From Bacteroidota bacterium (GTDB taxonomy: Bacteria > Bacteroidota > Bacteroidia > CAILMK01 > JAAYUY01), in the NCBI GenBank assembly GCA_016776505.1, contig JADHTG010000018.1:1-51476 (forward strand): a stretch of DNA of 51,476 nucleotides. The letters run 5' to 3'. The position numbers and the translations under genes are program-made. Shown here in pieces: positions 42,446-51,350 of this stretch. The stretch's first letter is position 1. Each line of letters starts with the position of its first letter. The notes below the pieces were generated by a model. It worked only from the letters and a program-made list of their open reading frames with translations. It was not told the origin of the DNA and did no database searches.

Positions 42446-43369
42446 TTACTGTACGATGAAAGTATAATAATAAGCTCCATAACCACCCCACACTCCCAAT
42501 CCTCCATTCACATTGGATTTAATATTGACAGGGCTTGCAAAAGGACCTCCTGAAAACTGATCAGTTGACAGCGTGCTCCAAAAATTATAGTGTGCTTCAT
42601 CAATGCTGCAAAATTTCATAGTCACCTGGTCTCCCACCTTAAAAGCACCGAAACTAACCGGATCAAATTCATCAAATTTTGACGAACCTCTCAAAAGGGG
42701 TAAACTCACACGTTGCCCGTTTTGCAGCTTATCATCCATCAGTGATACAAATAAATTGGTATAAAAGGGTTCATTGTTTCTTTGGGTAAAAAACCGGTAA
42801 TAATTGGGCACAACCGGAGGATCCTCAAAACTGAAGCGATAATACATTAAGCTGTCATTATTCGGATCTTCATGATGCTCAGACCAGATGGAATCAGGGA
42901 TTACCGGTTCAGGTATTGTTGTAACTGCTGTTAAAAGATGCTGGTCTTTTTCGACAGTCAATGTATATTCCTTTCCAATTTCACCTAATAAAACTGGGGT
43001 GGTGTAGATGATGTAATCAAAATCAACTATTTCATTTGCTGAAAGTTGAAATAAATCCAATAGCAGGTCTTTCAGTGAATCAGCTAAATTGTTGAAATTT
43101 AACTCAATCAAATCAACAGTTGTTGATCCATCAGATATTTGGACACTCGCTCCTGAAACAAACATATGATCGAAATCGCTGATGGCTGTGGAGGAAAAAT
43201 AGGGTAAACTACGTGTCAGCATCACGATGGGTGGTCTCCCCTGTTCAATTTGTCCTTCCACCACTATTTTTTCTTCTCCCTGCGGCATATCGAGGGTCAC
43301 ATCTTCTTCACAGGATGTAAGTACATACAGAAAAGTAAATAATAATGCTATGTGTAGTAATACTTTCAT
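42446..43369 (-). CDS. DUF4249 lipoprotein, partner of the TonB-dependent receptor
   Basis: 307 residues. Lipobox 'LTSC' with Cys20. The DUF4249 hallmark 'IVVEGQIEQGRPPIVMLTRSLPYFS' comes early, then the beta-rich body ('LLGEIGKEYTLTVE', 'YYRFSFEDPP', 'WSTLSTDQFSGGPFASP') and the typical end 'GGLGVWGGYGAYYYTFIV'. Such proteins sit next to a TonB receptor and probably act as its surface-exposed accessory lipoprotein. 170 bp after the receptor gene, with an inverted-repeat element between. Confidence 0.82.
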   Translation of the reverse strand: MKVLLHIALLFTFLYVLTSCEEDVTLDMPQGEEKIVVEGQIEQGRPPIVMLTRSLPYFSSTAISDFDHMFVSGASVQISDGSTTVDLIELNFNNLADSLKDLLLDLFQLSANEIVDFDYIIYTTPVLLGEIGKEYTLTVEKDQHLLTAVTTIPEPVIPDSIWSEHHEDPNNDSLMYYRFSFEDPPVVPNYYRFFTQRNNEPFYTNLFVSLMDDKLQNGQRVSLPLLRGSSKFDEFDPVSFGAFKVGDQVTMKFCSIDEAHYNFWSTLSTDQFSGGPFASPVNIKSNVNGGLGVWGGYGAYYYTFIVQ

Positions 43370-43434
43370 TTTTTGAAATCTTTTTAATTTAATTCAAAGT
43401 CGTTTAGCTAGAGTATTCAAATAAATTAATACCA

Positions 43435-43490
43435 GTCCAACAACCCTTCGACTACGCTCAGGGCAACTGTTGGACTGAGGGTAGTCGAAG
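43435..43490. repeat. Interleaved inverted repeats, possible pseudoknot, between receptor and DUF4249 genes
   Basis: Stem A: GTCCAACA (43435-43442) with TGTTGGAC (43468-43475). Stem B: CTTCGACTACGCTCAG (43446-43461) with 43475-43490, a 16-bp match with one mismatch. The second arm of A lies in the loop of B, so the two interleave. The CTTCGACTACGCTCAG sequence resembles palindromic elements I have seen scattered in Bacteroidota and cyanobacterial genomes. Confidence 0.6.
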
Positions 43491-43539
43491 TCCTGTTCTT
43501 AACTAAACGGTATTGAAATTTAATTATTAATTTCATTCT

Positions 43540-45912
43540 TTAAAACTTAAAATTCCAACTCACTGAAGGAATAATGGGGAAAAGTGATACTTTTTTTGCC
43601 TGTATTTTCAAACTGCCATCCATTGGATTTCCTTCTGTATCGATGTAGAGGAAGTAAACATTTTTATGATTATACACATTGTATACCGAGAACACCCAAT
43701 CGCTGCTGAATTTCTTCCTGTCTTTTGACTTCAGAGTGGCTGCAATATCCAATCGATGGTAAGCTTCCAGTCGATATGAATTCCGTGGCATGTATTCATT
43801 GACGATGGTATTTTCTATTAAATATCTTCGGGAAGGCAAGGTGGTGGAATTCCCGGTTCCATAAATAAATGTTGCAGCAAAACTCCAGCGCTTATTCAGT
43901 TCATACATACCGACTAAAGCCACATCATGAGTTCGGTCAAATTTTGCCGGGAAATGCGATGTAATCAGATCTTCAAAGTCACGGGTAGTTTTGGACAGGG
44001 TGTAACCAATCCAGCCTGTAAAAGTTCCCTGAGATTTATTGATAAATACTTCCATGCCGTAGGAGTTTCCTCTGCCAAACACAAAATCCCACTCCAACTC
44101 GCGCGTCAGGTCTTCTACATAACCATCTTTATACTCGATTTGATTACGCATATCCTTGTAATAGAATTCAAGGGATGTTTCAAACATATTTTCTTTGAAA
44201 TTTTTGAAAAATCCAATCGAATATTGGTCACCCACCTGTGGTTTTACCACTTTTGAACTGGGCACCCAAATATCTGTAGGCAAAGTGGATGTTGAATTAG
44301 AAACCAGGTGCAGATACTGGTAATTGTGATTATAGGATAGTTTGACAGATGATTTATCGTTTAAAGTAATACGCATATTTATGCGGGGTTCTAAACCATA
44401 CCAGGTTTTAACCTTGTCTCCTTTCTGATAAATAAGGGTATCTGTTACTAGGCCCTGGGCATTGTGTATAAGCTCTGTATAGGGGGGCGCAAGCAGAAAA
44501 GTTGAAAAACGAAGACCTGCATCAATCTGAATCATCTCATTCAAGGCAAAATTATCTGTTAAATAGACAGCTGTTTCGTGTGCATATTTCTTTTTGATGT
44601 CATCAGCGACAATGTTTAATCCATCAATGGAGGTGGCTCGTGCTGAATTGGGTATGAATGTATGATATGTATAGTGAGTGCCAAATTTCACCTTATGTAC
44701 TGCACCCGGGAAATAACCAAAATCCATTTTCAGGCTCATGTCTTTAATACCAGAATACAATCCTAGCTTAAACTCATCACTAGTCATATCAAATTCAAAA
44801 TGATAGTCGTTGTATATAGCCGTGGTGTTCAGGAATAGTTTGTCATTGAATAAATGATTCCATCGCAAAGTGGTAGTTGCATTTCCCCAGGGGATCTCTA
44901 CCTTAAAATCATCATCAGGGCTTGCAAAAGTAAATATATCTCTTCCAAAATATGCGGATAAAAACAACCTGTCCTTGTCACTGAATGTGTAATTGGCCTT
45001 AGCATTAAGATCAAAGAAATGATATGCATTCCCTTCAAAATCCGTATTCCGGGTAAATGGTTTAACCAGGAAATCAATATAGGTTCTACGGGCAGACAGC
45101 ATGAATGAACTCTTATTTTTTACCAGGGGACCTTCAAGCGTCAAACGGGAAGAAATCAGGCCAATACCCCCGGTTGCATGATAAGTCCTGTTATTTCCTT
45201 CTTTCATACTCACATCCACTACCGATGATAACCTTCCGCCATAATTAGCAGGCATGCCTCCTTTGATCAGTGTGGTACTTTTTATAGCATCTGCATTAAA
45301 TACTGAAAAGAAACCAAATAAATGGCCGGTATTAAACACCAGTGCTTCATCCAGCAACACCAGGTTTTGATCCGATCCGCCACCTCTCACATAAAAACCT
45401 GAACTCCCCTCCCCTGCTGACATGACTCCGGGCAATAATTGAATCGTTTTGAGAATATCCACTTCTCCCAGCAAGGCTGGAATTTCTTTTACCCGAATGG
45501 TGGACAATTCAATTTTACCCATATCGGTGCTTTTTACATTTTCGTCGGTTTTATTGACGATGATCTCTACTTCATCCTGCTGAATGGCGATGGGTTTCAA
45601 TTCGATATTATTCCTGACATTTTTGTTCAACAGGACCTCTATTTCCTTGCTTTGATAGCCGATATAAGTATAAGAAAATTTGTAGGTGCCTTTTTCAAGC
45701 GTTATGGAGTAAAAACCATACAGGTTGGATACAGTTCCCTTATTGATGTCGAAAATACTGACTGTAGCACCAATTAAATCTTCTCCTGATTCAGCATCTT
45801 TAATGTAGCCGTTCAGGGTATATTTCTCCTGTGAATAAAGAGGCAATGCCAAAGCTAAGGCAAAAAAAATCAAACTGACTTTTACTATGAATTGGCTTAT
45901 TGATGTGCTCAC
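43540..45912 (-). CDS. TonB-dependent outer-membrane receptor
   Basis: 790 residues. Signal peptide to 'LPLYSQ' (about 27). A carboxypeptidase-regulatory-like beta-sandwich (about 30-112, 'LNGYIKDAESGEDLIGATVS') precedes the plug (about 140-245, with 'PALLGEVDILKTIQLLPGV' and 'GFYVRGGGSDQNLVLLDEA') and a large beta-barrel ending 'FPIIPSVSWNFKF'. It imports a substrate across the outer membrane with energy from TonB-ExbBD. No SusD partner; the companion is the DUF4249 lipoprotein. The divergent two-component pair is its likely regulator. Confidence 0.9.
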   Translation of the reverse strand: MSTSISQFIVKVSLIFFALALALPLYSQEKYTLNGYIKDAESGEDLIGATVSIFDINKGTVSNLYGFYSITLEKGTYKFSYTYIGYQSKEIEVLLNKNVRNNIELKPIAIQQDEVEIIVNKTDENVKSTDMGKIELSTIRVKEIPALLGEVDILKTIQLLPGVMSAGEGSSGFYVRGGGSDQNLVLLDEALVFNTGHLFGFFSVFNADAIKSTTLIKGGMPANYGGRLSSVVDVSMKEGNNRTYHATGGIGLISSRLTLEGPLVKNKSSFMLSARRTYIDFLVKPFTRNTDFEGNAYHFFDLNAKANYTFSDKDRLFLSAYFGRDIFTFASPDDDFKVEIPWGNATTTLRWNHLFNDKLFLNTTAIYNDYHFEFDMTSDEFKLGLYSGIKDMSLKMDFGYFPGAVHKVKFGTHYTYHTFIPNSARATSIDGLNIVADDIKKKYAHETAVYLTDNFALNEMIQIDAGLRFSTFLLAPPYTELIHNAQGLVTDTLIYQKGDKVKTWYGLEPRINMRITLNDKSSVKLSYNHNYQYLHLVSNSTSTLPTDIWVPSSKVVKPQVGDQYSIGFFKNFKENMFETSLEFYYKDMRNQIEYKDGYVEDLTRELEWDFVFGRGNSYGMEVFINKSQGTFTGWIGYTLSKTTRDFEDLITSHFPAKFDRTHDVALVGMYELNKRWSFAATFIYGTGNSTTLPSRRYLIENTIVNEYMPRNSYRLEAYHRLDIAATLKSKDRKKFSSDWVFSVYNVYNHKNVYFLYIDTEGNPMDGSLKIQAKKVSLFPIIPSVSWNFKF

Positions 45913-46112
45913 TAAATTGATATCCTTTTATAAAATTTGCTATTACATCAAAAACTTATCCATTAATGATTGCAATGGGAAATGGAACAAATTGTCATTA
46001 TCAAAGCCCTTGACTATTGTTTTGTGGAAATTAAACACATAAGCAGGATTTATAGCAGCTTGATTCGCCATGGATTTGTAAAGGGGCGGTCAGGAAATTC
46101 AAATTATATATC

Positions 46113-46126
46113 GTCCCTGACGGGAC
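46113..46126. repeat. Small GC hairpin in the receptor/regulator divergent region
   Basis: GTCCC-TGAC-GGGAC. It is followed by TTTATGTGTCC and by ATTATGTCCCC, like a worn second copy. The 318-bp divergent region holds only this and the promoter at 46177. Confidence 0.4.
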
Positions 46127-46176
46127 TTTATGTGTCCATCATGGGTTTGTTACCAAAATTATGTCCCCTATCAGCT

Positions 46177-46207
46177 TTTGATATCATCGATTAATTCAAT
46201 ACTTTTG
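46177..46207 (+). promoter_or_regulatory. Promoter of the response regulator/kinase operon
   Basis: TTTG (46177-46180), 19-bp spacer, TACTTTTG (46200-46207): full match, about 24 bp before the ATG at 46231. Confidence 0.62.
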
Positions 46208-46230
46208 TTCGAACTGACATCCCATTGTTT

Positions 46231-46908
46231 ATGAAGATATTGATCATAGAAGATGAAGTTAATTTGGCTAATTCCATAGAGGAATACCTGGAGGTTGAAG
46301 GTCATGTTTGTGAGCTTGCTTACAATTTTGGGGAAGCAAAGGAAAAAATCATTTCACACCAATATGACTGCATGGTGGTGGACATCAATCTTCCTGATGG
46401 CAGCGGGCTGGATCTAATATCCTATATCAAGGAGCAGAACATTTCATATGGGATCATCATTATTTCAGCTCGTAACTCATTGGAAAACAGAATTGAAGGT
46501 CTGGAGATTGGTGCCGACAGCTATTTGACCAAGCCTTTTCACCTGGCGGAGCTGAACGCCCAGTTAAAATCAATTAATCGAAGGATGAATTTCGGAGGAA
46601 CAAATGACATTGTTTTTAACGAGATCAAACTCTTACCAGATGAATTCAAGGTTTTTATCCATCAAAAAGAGTTGATCCTGACCCGAAAAGAATATGATCT
46701 GCTGCTTTTTTTCATCTCCAATAAAAATAAAGTAATCACGAAAACAGGGTTAGCAGAGCATTTATGGGGAGATTATATGGATTCTGCAGATTCATTTGAT
46801 TTCATCTACACCCATATCAAAAACCTGAGGAAAAAACTCCTGAGCATGGGCTGTTCCGATTATATCAAAACTGTTTATCGTGTAGGCTATAAGTTTGAGG
46901 AAAATTAA
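46231..46908 (+). CDS. OmpR-family response regulator
   Basis: 225 residues. Receiver (about 1-118) with acidic EDE at 7-9, phospho-Asp51 in 'VVDINLPDGSG', 'SARN' and Lys in 'LTKPF'. Winged-helix DNA-binding domain (about 128-224): 'LILTRKEYDLLLFFISNKNKV' and 'DFIYTHIKNLRKKL'. The ATG at 46231 gives the normal 'MKILIIEDE' start; an in-frame TTG two codons earlier is less likely. Followed 38 bp later by its kinase. Confidence 0.9.
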   Translation: MKILIIEDEVNLANSIEEYLEVEGHVCELAYNFGEAKEKIISHQYDCMVVDINLPDGSGLDLISYIKEQNISYGIIIISARNSLENRIEGLEIGADSYLTKPFHLAELNAQLKSINRRMNFGGTNDIVFNEIKLLPDEFKVFIHQKELILTRKEYDLLLFFISNKNKVITKTGLAEHLWGDYMDSADSFDFIYTHIKNLRKKLLSMGCSDYIKTVYRVGYKFEEN

Positions 46909-46946
46909 AAGATGCCATTCCATAAAAGAATACAAAATCCACTTTC

Positions 46947-48221
46947 ATGAAACTCCAGACAAAAACCAGCCTGAACTTTTTAACTTTCACATTATTTGTT
47001 TTCTTATTGGGAATCATTGCATTTTACTTCCTGTTGAGACTGCAGGTCAATCAAAACATTAATGTGGAACTGGAGAAAAGGAAGAACAACATCCTGGAAG
47101 AGATTTCATCGGTAAGCAGTGGAACCAAGCTTCCCCCAAATCATAACGAAAAGATACTGATGAACAAGATACAGGACGGTTCATATCCAGAAATGTATTA
47201 TGGCGATACCATCATTTTTGATCACGGTAAACAAAAATTCACCCCATACAGGCAGCTGGGTTTTGAGGCAGAATTCAACGATCAGCAATATTATATCCAG
47301 ATATTTAAATCGCTGGAGGAGACTGATAATCTTATCATACGGATATTCCTGATCATGACTGTTCTGGTCATTCTTATTATCATCACCTTGCTCATCATGA
47401 ACAATTTTACCTCCCGCTATGCCTGGAAGGTATTTTACGATACGATAGGGAAACTAAGTACATATGATGTAACCATCAAAAAGGAGCTCGATCTCAAGCA
47501 ATCGGATGTAAAAGAATTTGATGATCTGAACCGGGTGCTGCTTCGCATGACAAAAAAAATAAAAAATGATTACATCAACCTGAAAGAATTTACGGAAAAT
47601 GCCTCACATGAAATACAAACTCCACTGGCTATCATCAACTCCAAGATGGAATTGCTGCTTCAGTCAGGTGATTTGACTGACAAACAATTAAAATCAGTTG
47701 CTGACACCCATGATGCTGCAAACAGGCTTTCGAGGTTAAATAAGACGCTTTTATTGCTGGCAAAAATTGAAAACAGGCAATTCCCTGATTCATCCCCGCT
47801 TGAGCCGGAGAAAATAATCCAAAAGCAACTGGATCAATTGGAAGATCTGACTTTTTCAAAAAAACTGGCTGTAGAAATTCAAAAAAAGGAAGATTGTTTG
47901 GTTCAGATGAACCCTTACCTGGGAGAAATACTATTTTCAAACCTGGTTAAAAATGCAATCAGGCACAATATGGAAGGAGGTAAACTCGAAGTGGATATTA
48001 TGAATAAAAGCCTGGTCATTTCAAATACCGGAAGTCAACAGGAGCTTCGTGAGGAAGATTTATTCAAGCGTTTTTATAAAGCATCCAAATCGTCTGAATC
48101 CCTTGGTTTAGGGCTTTCAATCGTTCAGAAAATTGCAGAAGTTTATGGCTTTACACTCTCCTACAAATACAAGGAAGGCATGCATGCCTTTACGATCGAT
48201 TTCAGCAGCGCACAAGTTTAA
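46947..48221 (+). CDS. Two-helix membrane histidine kinase
   Basis: 424 residues. Helix 1 at about 11-30, a periplasmic sensor of about 95 residues (31-127), helix 2 at about 128-150, then a linker, HisKA with His221 in 'ASHEIQTPLAII' and HATPase (about 310-420): 'NLVKNAIRHN', 'ISNTG' in place of the usual DxGxG, and 'SLGLGLSIVQKI'. Partner of the OmpR-type regulator. The divergent receptor/DUF4249 genes are its likeliest targets. Confidence 0.88.
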   Translation: MKLQTKTSLNFLTFTLFVFLLGIIAFYFLLRLQVNQNINVELEKRKNNILEEISSVSSGTKLPPNHNEKILMNKIQDGSYPEMYYGDTIIFDHGKQKFTPYRQLGFEAEFNDQQYYIQIFKSLEETDNLIIRIFLIMTVLVILIIITLLIMNNFTSRYAWKVFYDTIGKLSTYDVTIKKELDLKQSDVKEFDDLNRVLLRMTKKIKNDYINLKEFTENASHEIQTPLAIINSKMELLLQSGDLTDKQLKSVADTHDAANRLSRLNKTLLLLAKIENRQFPDSSPLEPEKIIQKQLDQLEDLTFSKKLAVEIQKKEDCLVQMNPYLGEILFSNLVKNAIRHNMEGGKLEVDIMNKSLVISNTGSQQELREEDLFKRFYKASKSSESLGLGLSIVQKIAEVYGFTLSYKYKEGMHAFTIDFSSAQV

Positions 48222-48811
48222 CCAATGATAATCTCTGCCAGATTTAAATTCTATAAATTAATCCAGTCTCATAACTTTATTTTAAAGATAAAAATGAGGT
48301 CTCAGAACAATCAGATGCGTTTTGAGCTATTCGTTTAAAATAAATTCCATTTTTTTTTCAACTTCAGATTATCTTCAGAATGTTCGCCGTAGAATTGTAA
48401 TTGAAATGTGAAAGACAGCAAGAGAAATGATCGCATTAAATGAAATAAATCAGAATCCGGCAATCATAAAAATCAGTCTTTCGTATTTTAAGTTGTTTAT
48501 AAATCTATTATACCCACTCAGAGAATTTGTTACAGTTGTAGCAAATATTTTTACAAAGCATTACAGAATCAAGGCCATTAGTTTCATGTCATAATGGTCT
48601 TGATTCTATGTTTTGAGAGAAAGCAGCCATCAGGCATTCAAAGATTGCCACCAGATAAAGTATTGTCAGATTAAGTAAAAACCGCTGCTGCATTTTGCCT
48701 AAACCTGGTCAGGACATCATCACAAAATGAAGGTGAGTAAACAGTATCATTCAGTATGAGATATCATGTGAAATTGCTTTTTGCAGCTATAATCAAAATG
48801 AGCGGAATAAT
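48222..48811. other. Gene-free stretch with one long hairpin
   Basis: No family-like open frame in about 600 bp. The only strong structure is the inverted repeat at 48565-48607. No T-tract terminator for the kinase gene was found. Confidence 0.5.
48565..48607 (+). repeat. 16-bp hairpin, possible orphan small RNA or attenuator
   Basis: AGAATCAAGGCCATTA (48565-48580) pairs with 48592-48607 at all 16 positions, one as G-U, around an 11-nt loop. The bases after are ATGTTTTGAG, so no proper T-tract. It is about 345 bp after the kinase gene and 245 bp before the next gene. Confidence 0.5.
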
Positions 48812-48820
48812 TATCTTTGC
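48812..48820 (+). promoter_or_regulatory. -7 box TATCTTTGC before the membrane protein gene
   Basis: TATCTTTGC is an ideal -7 box, 31 bp before the ATG at 48852. The nearest TTTG (48780-48783) is too far (28 bp) to be a normal -33. Confidence 0.45.
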
Positions 48821-48851
48821 TGCAGTAAAATAAATCATAATAAAAATCCAG

Positions 48852-49319
48852 ATGACCTTATTGGATATTAGTCAGCCCAATGTATACCAGCTTATAAAGC
48901 ATTTTCACAGTATTATCAGCATTGTTTTTCTTGTTGCAGCTGTTTGGCTCATTTACCGCTCAATCGCAGGAATAAGAAAAAACCTAAAATATACATCCCT
49001 TGATAAAGTGTTATCTTTCATCTTTATCGCCAATATGTATCTTCAACTCATTTTTGGCCTGGTACTGTTCACAAATTTTGGTTCGGCTCAAGGTTACGAT
49101 TATATCGGAGCAGGGACCAATGAAATGATTGTATCCAAGCGTTTGTGGCCCATCGAACATATTGTGCTGATGATTTTTGCCTTATTTATTGCGAATCTTG
49201 GACTTATTTCTTCCATTAAAACGAGTATTGATAAGGATAAGCACAGCAAAGTACTTATTTTTTACAGCATGTCCATACTTCTTATACTTATTTCATTGGG
49301 AGTCATTTATATATTTTAA
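48852..49319 (+). CDS. Four-helix membrane protein, cytochrome b561-like in layout
   Basis: 155 residues. Helices at about 20-40, 55-75, 95-118 and 130-153. His17/His19 before helix one and 'KRLWPIEHIVLMIFALFIANLG' with a His at the start of helix three could act as haem ligands, as in small cytochrome b proteins. I associate 'WPIEH' proteins with an uncharacterised Bacteroidota family. Function not known. Stands alone. Confidence 0.62.
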   Translation: MTLLDISQPNVYQLIKHFHSIISIVFLVAAVWLIYRSIAGIRKNLKYTSLDKVLSFIFIANMYLQLIFGLVLFTNFGSAQGYDYIGAGTNEMIVSKRLWPIEHIVLMIFALFIANLGLISSIKTSIDKDKHSKVLIFYSMSILLILISLGVIYIF

Positions 49320-49482
49320 GAAAGAATTCCTTTGCTTTATTCTGTGAGCATTGCAATTCTAAAAACCAGTCTGAAAAAACTTGAACCTACTTTCCTCATA
49401 AATTGTATAGGGGATTTAAGATGTAATTAGAGCTGCATTTATTCCTTTAGGAAACTATACATAACATTGAAAATTGAACAGC

Positions 49483-49875
49483 ATGAAACAATCATTTGAA
49501 ATAAAAGAAAATTTCACAGTCAAGCCTTCGGTGATTTACCAATCCTGGCTGGACAGCACCGGACACTCGAATATGACAGGCGGTTTGGCCCATTGCAGTA
49601 AGCAAGTAGGGGGTGAGTTCACTGCCTGGGATGGCTATATTTCGGGAAAGAATAAATCGCTTATTCAGGATAAGGAAATCGTTCAGCTATGGCGAACTAC
49701 TGAGTTTGAAAAGCATGACGAAGATTCAGAATTAAAAATTATGCTTCGTGAAACCGAGGAAGGTTGTGCGCTTACATTAAAACATAGTAATATACCTGAT
49801 GGGGAATCCGATTATAAACAAGGCTGGGTGGACCACTACTTTAGTCCAATGAAAGACTATTTTAAAAATAAATAA
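49483..49875 (+). CDS. SRPBCC/AHSA1-type ligand-binding protein
   Basis: 130 residues from the ATG at 49483 (an in-frame TTG at 49474 is less likely). 'FEIKENFTVKPSVIYQSWLDSTGHSNMTGG', 'VGGEFTAWDGYISGKN' and the C-terminal helix 'YKQGWVDHYFSPMKDYF' are the marks of the AHSA1 branch of the START-like fold. Such proteins bind hydrophobic ligands or Hsp90; in bacteria the role is usually unknown. Cytoplasmic. No promoter seen upstream. Confidence 0.82.
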   Translation: MKQSFEIKENFTVKPSVIYQSWLDSTGHSNMTGGLAHCSKQVGGEFTAWDGYISGKNKSLIQDKEIVQLWRTTEFEKHDEDSELKIMLRETEEGCALTLKHSNIPDGESDYKQGWVDHYFSPMKDYFKNK

Positions 49876-50063
49876 CAGCTGCAGTATTATCTTTTTGGTG
49901 ATCTTCTGAAAATAAACCGTTATTTGATGAATACTCCTACCCAATGCCCTGAAAAGGATCTTCGGTTTAGTGCTTACACAATATATTTTACTTTTTTGTT
50001 GGTCATTTCAATTTAATTTGTAATTTTATACCCGTTTTCGTCTTCAAAAACTGTTTTCTCTTT

Positions 50064-51224
50064 ATGCAAAACAAAGTACATCAAAAAATCAATTTGGCAA
50101 CTATCCGTTTAAGTCGGTTTAAACAGAATGGGTTCGACTACATTCGCATTGATTTTCCCTTTGATGATAAATTGATACATTCCGTAAAAAAGATTGAAGG
50201 AGCCAGCTGGAACAAAAGCAACCGATGCTGGCTCGTTCCCAATAAGCAGGATAATTTGAAGGCAATTCAAACAGTTTTTAAAGGACTTGCATGGATTGAC
50301 AGCAAAGCATTATTTGCCAGCAGGCACAAAAAAGATCAAAAAAATAAATACAGAAAGCCTGCGATTAATCTGAATCCAACTGCAAAACAAACAATAATTG
50401 ATTTTGAAAAATTCATGGTAGCAAAGCGATATAGTGTAAATACGATCAAAAACTATATTTCACTATTAACAATATTTTTATCCGGTTTCCCTGCAAAAAA
50501 TCCGGAAGAAATAAGCAATGAAGACATGATTGAATATGCCAATGAATTTATTGTAAAAAGCGGGTATTCAATCAACTATCACAGGCAAATGGTCAGTGCT
50601 GTAAAATTGTTTTTCTCCATTCAGCTGAAAAGAAAGGTGGAACTGGAATTATTAATCCGACCCAAAAAGGAAGATAAACTACCCAAGTTTTTATCACGGG
50701 AGGAAATACTAAAAATCCTGTTGGCGACACGCAATAAAAAACATAAATTAATTATTCTGTTACTTTTTGGCTGCGGATTAAGGAAATCAGAAATACCCAA
50801 TATCAGCTTATCGGATATCCGCAGGGATGTGAATTTGATCCAGATCAGGGATGCCAAGGGGAGGAAAGACAGATTGGTTCCTTTACCGGTCAAAATTTTA
50901 AGTTTGATGGAATTGTATTATAAGGAAGAAAAACCCAAAAAATATTTATTTGAAGGGCAGACAGGCGGGAAGTATTCTGCTGAAAGTGTTTACCAGGTAG
51001 TGAAGCATGCCGGGAAGAAAGCGGGTTTGATGAGGCCCATATCGCCTCATATGCTGAGGCACAGTTATGGAACTCAACAAACAGAGCAGGGTATTAACAC
51101 ACTTACGCTGCAAAAAATCATGGGGCACAGAAGCAGTAAAACAACGGAGATTTACAGTCACATCAGTCAAAAGCAAATTGGGAATACATCCAGTCCAGTT
51201 GACAACCTTGATATAGGTATTTAG
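50064..51224 (+). CDS. Tyrosine recombinase/integrase
   Basis: 386 residues. An N-terminal arm-like domain (about 10-85), a SAM-like core-binding domain (about 105-185), and a catalytic domain (about 205-370) with the complete set of active residues: Arg240 ('GCGLRKSE'), Lys265 or Lys268 ('DAKGRKD'), His329 and Arg332 ('HMLRH'), His355 ('IMGHRS') and Tyr364 ('TEIYSH'). So it is likely active. It matches the XerD-like integrases common in Bacteroidota. No excisionase, transfer gene or attachment repeat is seen beside it, but the window ends 250 bp later. Confidence 0.88.
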   Translation: MQNKVHQKINLATIRLSRFKQNGFDYIRIDFPFDDKLIHSVKKIEGASWNKSNRCWLVPNKQDNLKAIQTVFKGLAWIDSKALFASRHKKDQKNKYRKPAINLNPTAKQTIIDFEKFMVAKRYSVNTIKNYISLLTIFLSGFPAKNPEEISNEDMIEYANEFIVKSGYSINYHRQMVSAVKLFFSIQLKRKVELELLIRPKKEDKLPKFLSREEILKILLATRNKKHKLIILLLFGCGLRKSEIPNISLSDIRRDVNLIQIRDAKGRKDRLVPLPVKILSLMELYYKEEKPKKYLFEGQTGGKYSAESVYQVVKHAGKKAGLMRPISPHMLRHSYGTQQTEQGINTLTLQKIMGHRSSKTTEIYSHISQKQIGNTSSPVDNLDIGI

Positions 51225-51350
51225 TATTATGAAATGTTTATTAAATTTGAAATAAAATGTAACAAGAATACTCAAAACATATGGTTATCCCCTGGATTTG
51301 GTGGGGTTAAATGTAATTGAGTAACGTATATAAACAAGTTGGGTAACATT

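Noticed and set aside
42357..42451. Signal-peptide-like reading (LLAKLFFGVAQSK...) on the plus strand
   Set aside because: No start codon, directly after a terminator, and it overlaps the end of the DUF4249 gene; at best a fragment, possibly chance.
45970..46194. Plus-strand 74-codon frame before the response regulator
   Set aside because: Its second half is the palindromic repeat and promoter region; it has no signal peptide or family motif.
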